A stretch of 14,802 nt of DNA, taken from the NCBI GenBank assembly GCA_964532965.1, contig CAZHJE010000016.1, positions 1 through 14,802 of the forward strand, in the 5' to 3' direction. Shown here piece after piece: positions 1 through 8,600 of this stretch; position 1 is the stretch's first letter, and each line of letters starts with the position of its first letter. Position numbers and translations under genes: made by a program. Under the pieces are notes generated by a model. It made no database searches, was not told the DNA's origin, and saw only the letters and a program-made list of their open reading frames with translations. The DNA comes from CAZHJE01 sp964532965 (GTDB lineage: Bacteria; Patescibacteriota; WWE3; UBA101185; UBA10185).

Positions 1-3000
1 CCTGAAGCATACGACTGGCTAAAAAGGCATGATATTGCAACAATTGAAGTTGGTAATGAAACCGGAAAAGCTGTATGTATAGGCAATTTTAAAGAAGGCT
101 GGCCAAGAGATCCAGGAGATATCGGTACTTCGCACTTTAATGACTATGTCTCTGGCGTAATGAATGCGGCAACTAATGCAAGTGTACCTGTGTATTTATG
201 TGTGCATGAACACGAAAGTGCCACATCAAATAGTGGTAATTGGACATTTGGTACTAGGTACAACGGATGGTTTGTAAAAACAAAGAATGCAGGATTAAAT
301 TTACCTGTTCTTGTTATAGTTGCAGGGTATGATTCTGAGTCAGGTCCTGTGGTAGATGCTGGTTTAGGCTGGAAAGATGCTAATATACCAGCTTCCACAT
401 ATTCAAAGATGCTTAAAAGTTATTATGATAGTGCAATGGCTGCCGGGGCAGAGGGTGTTGCAGTATTTTCTGGAGGTCTTGCCGGTTGGGAAAAATATGA
501 CATAACCGAATTGCTTACTGCAAATATAGATCCAAGTTGCACAGGCGACTCTCTTGAACATATAAAACTATTATCCCCCGCTTTTAATATGACAAATAAC
601 ATTGATGCACAAATTGCTGCAAACATGGATCCAGAGATATTTTCTCGCTTAGATGGCATTGCAGGAAATGCTTATATTACTGCGGATAATTCTATTTTGG
701 GCTGGGTAGCTAACTTTTTTACTGTTTCTGGTCTTGGGTTTGGGTATTCAAAACCTGTTATGATTACTGAAACAGGCGATGTAACCAATGGTGTTGGTGA
801 TCCAAACACTAGCCTTCAAGCATTAGGTGATGACTTAGACGTTGTTAAAAATGGTGAGTATAATACTGGTACTGGTATTATTAAGTTTTTAGGAGGGCTT
901 TTATTTAATCCATTTGAGGGAACAAATCCAGGTTGGGCGCAGTTTAATTTGAGTGATGATGAAATAACTGCCGAGGTTTGTAAAGGAGATTGTAATGGTA
1001 TAGGTGCAAACACAGCAACTTTTTATAAACATGAAGAGGCTTATACTAAAGCAGCTGGTTTAGGCATGAGTTATGTCCTTGAAATATCTAATATAGACGA
1101 ATCTACGACCGAAGGTGTATTGGCTGCAGTAAATTTAGGACTAAAACCTATAATAAGAGTTGGTACAGCAACTTCAGCAGGACCTACTGCTTTTGCATAT
1201 GGAAGTTATTTAAAACAATTAGATAGTGAACTGTCAGGTAATGATGTAGTATATGCAATTGCTGGTCCAAATGAGCCTCAATCTGAATGTTGGGCTACAC
1301 CGCAATGTGGGTGTGATCTTTACCCCGAAGTACCATTAATAACAATTAAGGGGAGGGTTATGTCGCCTAGTGGAAAGCCCATCAATGGTGTGGTTGTGCA
1401 GGAATATAAAGGTACTTTTCATACAGCAATAGACCCTGCATATGATTATAGTATAGCAACTCGTGGGAATGTTTCGGGAACTGATGAAAAAGGTAATATA
1501 GTCAGAGGAAAGTTAGTTGATTTTAATGCCAGAAATTATGCTGATGGTGTCGCTGTATCTGGAAGGTTAACGACAGATACAAATCCAAGATTGCCAAATG
1601 AATCTGATGGGTGTTATCCGCAGGGAAATGGGAGCAATTGCGCTGGGTATTTTAGCTTTGACACATATCAAATTGCACATGCAAATAGAAGTCATATTGG
1701 GTTTTTTTGTGGTGGTAGCCCAATTCCAAGAGCACTCCTTTTGGTATCTCTTTCAGGTAATATTGATCTTGGAGATATTACAGTAGATTGTCCAGAAACA
1801 AACACTGTATCTCCAGCGCCCATGCAAATTAAAACATCTAGCGCTAATTATTTAACATGTCATCAGGGAGAAGAATTCCCAGCACCAGATGGTATAGCTA
1901 CAACTAGCGAAGTAACTACTGTGGCAGTTTGGACGGAAGAAGGCATCGACAACACATTTTATGGCAACCCGCTTGATCCGGAACCAGGCGAAATAGGCAT
2001 ACCTAGTAGCAACATCTTACCCGCAGGTACAGGAGACGGCGAAGAAATACCATTTAAACCAACAATAGATGTTGCCACATCGACAATTTTAGCCGAAGAT
2101 CCAACTAAGATTTCAAAAAACCTTTTTGTTCCTTTTGGTATTGGAGGGAGGTCTGGAGACCAAATTCCAGTACATGATTCTGAAATACAATTACCAGATT
2201 GTAATGAATTTAGGTATTCAAACAGCATTTTAGGTAATCAAGAAGAATATCCAGGGATAAATTCAAAATCATCTGTGGGTTATGCTTTTAATTTAGCATT
2301 GCCTGGTACTACGCAATGTATTTTAGATCGCGGTATCGCCTCAGGGATGATTGATCCCAACAGATATGTGTGTGTTTTAGAAGGTGAAAAAAAGACATTA
2401 CAAAATCTTATTGATATGGGACCTGAATGGGGGCCTCTTGAGGCATTGCTTGGTGCTGAAGCACTTACTATTTCACAGCAATATAAAACTAGAGTTGCAA
2501 ATAGCTCTGTAACGAGTGATCCAAGAACAACACCTCAAACAGCAGCAGAAACTGGGGTCAACCCATTTCAAGGTGATATTAAATACGAATCACTGACTCA
2601 GCCCGAGGGTATTAACTCGTTTAGTGCGGTTAAGTTTTTAATTGCAATGGGATTGTACGATCAAGACGCTATTAGCGAATGTCCCAGCATTGGTAGTTTA
2701 GCAAATGCAATTCTTTTTCCTTCTTTAGCACCTCAACATCCTTTAGATATAAATATTGAAAATATATCTAATACCGTACCATCTGTTAAAGTCGAGGATG
2801 TTGGCCTTGTTTTTGATTATTGTACATATAACGTAATTGCTGCCAACCCTGCTGAAGAAAATTATAATAATATAACAAGGCTTGGGACAAATCACCCAGA
2901 CGCAATTTTGGGTTCATTTAAAAATGCTGATAATCCAGATCCAATTACAACGGTTCTCGGTAAACCAATTTCTGCCGGAAGTAATATTATTGCTAATGTG

Positions 3001-4137
3001 ATTGATTTTTTTAAGGTGTTTTTTGGTATCACAAAACAAAATGCGGTTGTGGGGGGTGAGTGTATTCCTCAATTAGATTGGTGTGCTTGGGAGTCTAACC
3101 CTGACTGCACTTTGTCATGCTTTTTATTTAATGCAAGTGGTGAAAAATTCGATTGTTCTCTCGAAGATCAAGTTACTATTTGTGGTAATCAAGCTAATTA
3201 TCCTTATTTATCTCCGGAACTTCTTGAGCTAGGATACACCAGCGCTGAGTGCAATTTTTCTGGACCCGGTACGATAGGGGGGTATAACACAGGGAATGAA
3301 AGTCCGGCATGTGTTGGAGATGGTATAGTAAACACGGTTAATGAAACTTTTTCCCCATTTTCATTAACACAAGATCCTACAAAGAAAATAACTGCAGGGC
3401 ATTTATCTCTTTTATTTCCAACAGAACAGGTTGTATTAAAAAGGAGTGCTAAGGTGTTTCATAATATAACACCGGGAGCGTTTCCAAGTTCTAAGGCACC
3501 GGCTGGTAACCCGACTCCAGATTTTCCAAAAGATACAAAACCAGAAGAACCTATTAAAGCCGCACGTTTTCCAGAACCAGTACAAACTTCGTATTTACCG
3601 TTTAACGAAGGTGGTGGTGATTACGGCGAGTGTGAAATACCACCTGACGATAACCTCTGCAGTGTTGCACGAATGAGACAATACTTTTCAACCGACAAAG
3701 CCGCTGAAGAAGCTGCTGTAATTTGCTACAAAGAAAGTGGAGGTGTGCCAGACAGATTAAATGATGCATGTACGTATAGTAGTAATGGTATTGATGATGA
3801 TGAAGATGGTTTAATAGATTTACAAGACATTGAAGAGCTCCCTTATTATGACGGCGCAACTTTGGATTACAGTGTTGGGCTGTTTCAAATTAACTTGGTA
3901 ATAACCGGTAGGTGTCCAGGAGGCGATGGCATAAGTAGTTATGAGCCAGGTCCTCCAGCAACTTGTGAGGTTTCAAGTCAACAAAATCTTGATTTATGCC
4001 GAGCACACTTTTCACAAAATGCAACAGATCCTGCTATTATAGATGGTGAAAATGGTATCCTTTGGGCAGTCGATCGCTCAAATGACGGAGAAAATTGGAG
4101 TGCTTGGGCTGCTGCAACTTTTTGTGGCATTAATTAA
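1..4137 (+). CDS. Giant multidomain surface protein with C-terminal lysozyme-like domain (5' partial)
   Basis: The frame is open from base 1, so the gene starts before the window; 1378 residues are visible. Seen: a VGNE motif (E20) and an ITETG motif (E257), which resemble the acid/base and nucleophile strands of clan GH-A glycoside hydrolases. A second barrel-like stretch (about 342-430) ends in GPNEP (E425). A carboxypeptidase-regulatory-like beta domain follows (about 447-597). Then come Pro/Thr-rich and Cys-rich regions without recognised folds. The C-terminus (about 1210-1378) looks like a lysozyme/lytic transglycosylase: YKESGG with candidate catalytic E1245, then SVGLFQIN and WSAWAAATF. 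A calcium-loop-like run DDDEDGLID (1265-1273) is inserted between them. Many cysteines suggest an extracytoplasmic location. The role is inferred as wall remodelling, perhaps linked to a secretion or pilus apparatus. The N-terminal signal lies outside the window. The lysozyme-like call is fairly secure; the glycosidase calls are tentative. Confidence 0.8.
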   Translation, partial: PEAYDWLKRHDIATIEVGNETGKAVCIGNFKEGWPRDPGDIGTSHFNDYVSGVMNAATNASVPVYLCVHEHESATSNSGNWTFGTRYNGWFVKTKNAGLNLPVLVIVAGYDSESGPVVDAGLGWKDANIPASTYSKMLKSYYDSAMAAGAEGVAVFSGGLAGWEKYDITELLTANIDPSCTGDSLEHIKLLSPAFNMTNNIDAQIAANMDPEIFSRLDGIAGNAYITADNSILGWVANFFTVSGLGFGYSKPVMITETGDVTNGVGDPNTSLQALGDDLDVVKNGEYNTGTGIIKFLGGLLFNPFEGTNPGWAQFNLSDDEITAEVCKGDCNGIGANTATFYKHEEAYTKAAGLGMSYVLEISNIDESTTEGVLAAVNLGLKPIIRVGTATSAGPTAFAYGSYLKQLDSELSGNDVVYAIAGPNEPQSECWATPQCGCDLYPEVPLITIKGRVMSPSGKPINGVVVQEYKGTFHTAIDPAYDYSIATRGNVSGTDEKGNIVRGKLVDFNARNYADGVAVSGRLTTDTNPRLPNESDGCYPQGNGSNCAGYFSFDTYQIAHANRSHIGFFCGGSPIPRALLLVSLSGNIDLGDITVDCPETNTVSPAPMQIKTSSANYLTCHQGEEFPAPDGIATTSEVTTVAVWTEEGIDNTFYGNPLDPEPGEIGIPSSNILPAGTGDGEEIPFKPTIDVATSTILAEDPTKISKNLFVPFGIGGRSGDQIPVHDSEIQLPDCNEFRYSNSILGNQEEYPGINSKSSVGYAFNLALPGTTQCILDRGIASGMIDPNRYVCVLEGEKKTLQNLIDMGPEWGPLEALLGAEALTISQQYKTRVANSSVTSDPRTTPQTAAETGVNPFQGDIKYESLTQPEGINSFSAVKFLIAMGLYDQDAISECPSIGSLANAILFPSLAPQHPLDINIENISNTVPSVKVEDVGLVFDYCTYNVIAANPAEENYNNITRLGTNHPDAILGSFKNADNPDPITTVLGKPISAGSNIIANVIDFFKVFFGITKQNAVVGGECIPQLDWCAWESNPDCTLSCFLFNASGEKFDCSLEDQVTICGNQANYPYLSPELLELGYTSAECNFSGPGTIGGYNTGNESPACVGDGIVNTVNETFSPFSLTQDPTKKITAGHLSLLFPTEQVVLKRSAKVFHNITPGAFPSSKAPAGNPTPDFPKDTKPEEPIKAARFPEPVQTSYLPFNEGGGDYGECEIPPDDNLCSVARMRQYFSTDKAAEEAAVICYKESGGVPDRLNDACTYSSNGIDDDEDGLIDLQDIEELPYYDGATLDYSVGLFQINLVITGRCPGGDGISSYEPGPPATCEVSSQQNLDLCRAHFSQNATDPAIIDGENGILWAVDRSNDGENWSAWAAATFCGIN

Positions 4138-4144
4138 TTTATTT

Positions 4145-4558
4145 ATGCATAGAATTATTAATTTAAATAACAAAAACCACATCCTAATAATTGTCGGGGT
4201 TATTTTAGTTGTTTTACTCATTAGCTTGTCTATGTTTTCGTCCGATCCTACACCCGAAGTTAGTACAACTGCTCCAACCATTACAAAACCAGCCTCATCA
4301 GAAGTAGCGCCAACATTGGAACAAGTACTTACACAAAAAGAGTTTGGGATATTCGAATATAATAAAAATAGTTATATGATTACAATATTAAAAGCCCCGT
4401 TTGAGGAAAACAGATTGATTGCTGAGCAAGCCTTTTTAGATATGTACCGATTGACAAAGGACGAGGCGTGTAATCTTAGGGTTTACATAAATACTCCTTT
4501 TAGGGTTGACGCCGAACTTTCTGGAAAAACATTTCCTTTATCATTTTGCACACAGTGA
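4145..4558 (+). CDS. Small single-pass membrane protein of unknown function
   Basis: A 137-residue protein. It has a short polar N-terminus, one strong hydrophobic segment (about residues 12-30), a Pro/Thr/Ser-rich linker, and a C-terminal domain of about 80 residues containing two cysteines (CNLRVY and SFCTQ). The frame is open upstream to an ATG at 4043, but that would overlap the preceding gene by 95 bases. The ATG at 4145 lies 7 bases after that gene's stop and places the membrane segment near the N-terminus, so I prefer it. The two cysteines could form a disulfide outside the membrane. Its position directly after the giant lysozyme-like protein suggests co-transcription and a shared envelope role, perhaps as an anchor or partner. 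I recognise no family. Confidence 0.65.
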   Translation: MHRIINLNNKNHILIIVGVILVVLLISLSMFSSDPTPEVSTTAPTITKPASSEVAPTLEQVLTQKEFGIFEYNKNSYMITILKAPFEENRLIAEQAFLDMYRLTKDEACNLRVYINTPFRVDAELSGKTFPLSFCTQ

Positions 4559-4562
4559 TTTT

Positions 4563-4591
4563 TTGACATATGCAAACATATAGATTAATAT
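4563..4591 (+). promoter_or_regulatory. Promoter of the suf operon
   Basis: A perfect -35 hexamer TTGACA (4563-4568) is followed by a 17-bp spacer and TAATAT (4586-4591, 4 of 6 matches to TATAAT). The start codon GTG at 4598 begins after 6 further bases, where transcription itself would be expected to start. The regulator mRNA is therefore probably leaderless. No Shine-Dalgarno motif is visible. Confidence 0.65.
4568..4581. promoter_or_regulatory. Candidate operator in the suf promoter spacer
   Basis: A perfect inverted repeat ATATG-CAAA-CATAT fills most of the spacer between the -35 and -10 boxes. ArsR-family regulators commonly bind AT-rich inverted repeats overlapping their own promoter, and the next gene encodes such a regulator. 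Autoregulation by steric exclusion of polymerase is the inferred role. The arms are only 5 bp in AT-rich DNA, so chance is possible. Confidence 0.4.
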
Positions 4592-4597
4592 CAATAC

Positions 4598-4912
4598 GTG
4601 CGTAAAAAAACTGATATCAAAATAAAGAATAGTTGTAGCACTTGCTTTAAAGAATTAAGTGTAGAAACTAAATTTGAGTTATATAACTTATTAAAGACTC
4701 ATCCAGCGGAGGACTATTCTGTTACCAATTTAGCCTCTCGCTTAGGTATAACACAACCCACTGTATCGCATCACTTAAAAAGAATGCAGAGGGCAGGATT
4801 ATTATCAAGCCGAAAATCAGGAAAAGAAACCTATTATTTTGTAAATGATCATTGTAGTATATATGATTGTGAGTGCGTTTTATCTAGTATTAAATTTGCA
4901 GCAACTAAGTAG
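4598..4912 (+). CDS. ArsR-type winged-helix regulator with five cysteines, likely suf operon regulator
   Basis: 104 residues starting at GTG. The helix-turn-helix (about residues 41-69, containing ITQPTVSHHLKRM) and the following wing (about 70-83) are typical of ArsR/SmtB regulators, which bind DNA as dimers. Two cysteine clusters flank the domain: C13-x2-C16 near the N-terminus and C86-x4-C91-x-C93 near the C-terminus. Such clusters could ligate a metal or an Fe-S cluster. As first gene of the SUF operon, 6 bases before sufC, it probably senses iron or Fe-S status, as the unrelated-in-detail regulators SufR and IscR do elsewhere. The family call is firm; the ligand and target are inferred from context. 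No Shine-Dalgarno is present, and GTG was chosen because it matches the leaderless promoter geometry. Confidence 0.8.
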   Translation: MRKKTDIKIKNSCSTCFKELSVETKFELYNLLKTHPAEDYSVTNLASRLGITQPTVSHHLKRMQRAGLLSSRKSGKETYYFVNDHCSIYDCECVLSSIKFAATK

Positions 4913-4918
4913 CGTTAT

Positions 4919-5650
4919 ATGTTAAAAATAAAAGATTTAAAAGTATCAATAGAAGATAAAGAAATATTAAAAGGCATAAATTTAGATGTTTTAAAGGGTA
5001 AAGTACATGTATTAATGGGGCCAAATGGTTCTGGTAAATCGACACTTGCACAAACTATCATGGGTAACCCTATGTATACTGTAACTTCTGGAGATATAGT
5101 ACTTGAAAATGAAAGTATCTTAGACTTAGAACCACATGCAAGAGCTTTAAAAGGTATATTTTTATCTTTTCAATATCCAAGTGAAGTTACAGGTGTAACA
5201 ATTTCTAACTTTTTAAGAATGATATATAACAAAAGGCATGTGCAAAATTTATCACCGGTAAAGTTTAGAAAAATACTCGAGGACAAAATGAATGCGCTAG
5301 GTATGAATACAGATTTTGCTCAACGGTATTTAAATGATGGTTTTTCTGGTGGCGAAAAGAAAAGAATGGAGATGCTCCAAATGAGTATTTTAGAACCAAA
5401 AATAGCGATACTTGACGAAACAGATAGCGGGCTAGATATTGATGCGTTAAAAATTGTATCTAATGCTGTAAATACACTTAAAAAAGATACAAATATGTCT
5501 GTCTTAATAATTACTCACTACACAAGGATTCTTCAGCATATTCAAGCAGATAAAGTACATATTTTGCAAGACGGTGTAATTGTTAGAGAAGGCAATAGAG
5601 AATTAGCAGATGAATTAGAACAAAAGGGATATGCACCATTTGGTGAGTAA
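4919..5650 (+). CDS. sufC: Fe-S cluster assembly ATPase SufC
   Basis: A 243-residue ABC-type ATPase of the usual SufC length. It powers conformational change in the cytoplasmic SufBC2D or SufBC scaffold during Fe-S cluster assembly. Visible motifs: Walker A GPNGSGKST (34-42), Q-loop LSFQYPSEV with Q85, signature SGGE (143-146) followed by KKRMEM, which is characteristic of SufC, Walker B AILDE (163-167) followed by TDSGLD, and the H-loop histidine H200 in ITHYTR. All catalytic elements are intact. It lies 6 bases after the regulator and 8 before sufB. No Shine-Dalgarno motif is seen upstream, so translation may be coupled to the preceding gene. Confidence 0.96.
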   Translation: MLKIKDLKVSIEDKEILKGINLDVLKGKVHVLMGPNGSGKSTLAQTIMGNPMYTVTSGDIVLENESILDLEPHARALKGIFLSFQYPSEVTGVTISNFLRMIYNKRHVQNLSPVKFRKILEDKMNALGMNTDFAQRYLNDGFSGGEKKRMEMLQMSILEPKIAILDETDSGLDIDALKIVSNAVNTLKKDTNMSVLIITHYTRILQHIQADKVHILQDGVIVREGNRELADELEQKGYAPFGE

Positions 5651-5658
5651 GTTAAACT

Positions 5659-8600
5659 ATGTCTAAAGATAACCTTGATTTAAATGCTAACTATACCAAT
5701 AAATATGGTTTTCATGTTGATAATTCGGCATATGTATATAAGGCACAAAAGGGCATTAATGAAGATGTTGTCAAAAATATATCTAAAATGAAACAAGAAC
5801 CCTCGTGGATGACAGAATTTAGATTAAAGTCATATAGATTATTTTTACAAAAAGAAATGCCAACATGGGGTGGTAATTTAGCTGACATAAATTTTGAAAA
5901 TATTTACTATTATTTAAAGCCAACTGATAAAGAGCAAAAAAGATGGGAAGATGTGCCAAAAGAAATGAAAGAAACATTTGATAGACTTGGTATTCCAGAA
6001 GCAGAAAAAAAACATTTAGCTGGGGTTAAAGCACAATTTGAATCAGAAGTAATCTATGGTTCATTACTCGCAGAACTCGAAGAGCAAGGTGTAATATTTT
6101 TAGGTACAGATGATGCATTAAAAAAATATCCACATTTTTTTGAAGAATATTTTGGCAAGATAATCCCGCCACATGATAATAAGTTTGCTGCATTAAATAG
6201 TGCTGTTTGGTCTGGAGGTTCTTTTGTTTATATTCCTAAGGGAGTACATGTTAAAAGACCGCTACAAGCATATTTTAGGATAAATGCTATGAACATGGGT
6301 CAGTTTGAAAGAACACTGATTATTGCAGATGAAGGGAGTTTTGCGCACTATGTAGAGGGCTGTTTTACAAAGGGACATAAGGTTACCGTAAAAGAGGGGT
6401 ATAAAAATATTGAGGATATTAAAGTTGGCGATATTGTTTTAACGTCTAAAGGGCGATATAAAAAAGTGTACAAAACTCAAAAAAGACAACATCGTGGCTA
6501 TATGTATAACATAAAAGTTTATGGCTTATCTGATGAAGAATTTAACGTGACACCTGTACATCCTTTTTTGGTAACAAAGAGATCTCAAAAGAATGAGAGA
6601 AACAAATCATATGAAACTGAATGGGTAGAAGCCCAAGATTTAAAAGAGAAAGATTATTTAGTAGTTCCTTTGATCTCTCATAGCAACGCTCAAGAAACAA
6701 ATAGGACTTTTAGTATTACATATAGAGGAGTTAAAGAAGATTTATCTGTGAAGCTTTGCCCAGAATTTTTTAGATTAATTGGTTATTATCTAGCCGAGGG
6801 TAGCATTGAAGAGCGCGGGTATTTAAAATTTTCATTTAATATAAACGAAATGGAATTTGTTAACGATATTAAGAATATTATTGAAAAATTATTCAAGCAC
6901 ACTAAGTTTCATGAGTTCAAATATAAAGATAGAAAGGGCATAGAGCTGGTTATTTCATCTGCAAAGATTGCACGTATATTTAAGGAATTTGGTACTTTAG
7001 CAAATAAAAAAAGCATCCCTGTTTGGGTAATGGAATCTTCTGAAGAAAATAAAAAGAATTTGATAATAGGTTATTTTAGGGGAGATGGAAATTATTACAA
7101 CAAAAAAAATAAGCACGGCCTTAAAGAAATATTCCGAATGAACACTGTATCTTTATATCTTGCCTTGGGTATGCGGGATATACTATTAAGCCTAGGTATT
7201 GTAGCGTTTTTAAATAAAAGATTAAGAGGTAAAGATAATAGGCAGGATATGTATACAATTGGCGTTTCAGGAGAATTCCTTATTGATTTTGGCAAATTAG
7301 TAGGTATTGAAGTACAAAATAGCTTGAATAATAAAAAAAGAGCAACAAAATTTTTTATCGATACGAATTATGCATATTTGCCTATTAAATCTATCTCAAA
7401 ACATCTGGTTGCAAAGCAAACCGTATACAATTTTAGTGTTTTAGATGATGAATCATATGTTTGTAATGGTGTAGCAGTACATAATTGCACAGCCCCCGTG
7501 TATTCTTCAGACTCATTGCATTCGGCAGTTGTTGAGGTAATAGTTAAACCTAATGCACGCTTTAGATATACCACAATACAAAACTGGTCTAACAATGTAT
7601 ATAATCTTGTTACAAAAAGAGCCAGAGTAGAAAAAGATGGTGTTATGGAGTGGATTGACGGGAATCTAGGGTGTTTGACAGGTGACTCGAAAGTATTTTT
7701 AAAAGCAGGAGTAAAAAACATTAAAGATATAGTAGTAGGAGACGATGTATTTACATTGGGAGCTGATCTGAAACCTCGTTTAGATAAGGTTACTGCAAAG
7801 AAGAATAGCGGTAAACAAAAAGTATATAAGCTTATAACACAAAATAGCAGAGAAATTTGTGCTACAAATAACCATCCTTTTCTTGTTTTAAAAAAAATAG
7901 GAAAGTATACCTATCTTTCTTGGAAAGAATTAAAAGATATATCTGAGGGTGATCTGGTAGCTATATCTGGGGAATTACCAGACCTTGGTGTTCCTTACGA
8001 TATAAATTTTACAAGAAGAAAAGGAACTGTAAAAAATATAAGTTTAATAAAAGAAACTACAGATGATTTGATGTGGTTTTTAGGTTTTTATATTGGGGAT
8101 GGCTATTGTGATAAGACTAGAGTTTATATTGCGGTGCCTAATGATGATCCCGCCCATACAAAGATAACAGCAGCAATTGAAAATATTTTTGGTCTTGACT
8201 ATGAAATACGTGGTGTTACTGTACGTGTAAACTCTACAAATTTAGTTGCATTTATTAAAGATTTAGGTTTTACAGGTAATGCACGAACAAAACGGATACC
8301 TATGTGGGTATTTGAACTTCCATTGAGTCAGAAAAAAGCTTTTATAGAAGGCTATATTGCTGCAGACGGTCATTTTAGAAAGAATCATAAAAACATTTCT
8401 ATAACCAGTGTTAGTAAGGAACTATTACAAGATGTGAAAACATTAGCTTTAACTTGTGGGCTTGATCCAACAAAGATATCAAAGTGGACTAGAAAAGAGA
8501 AAAAACCACTTGGTAAGGAAATAAAGGAATACACACATTACTTTTTATATTTTGGTGAGAGTGTCTTTGATTCTACTTTGTCTTTTTCTAAAGTATCCAA

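Noticed and set aside
4043..4144. Upstream ATG start for the small membrane protein
   Set aside because: It would overlap the preceding gene by 95 bases and add an unconvincing extra hydrophobic N-terminus; the ATG at 4145 fits better.
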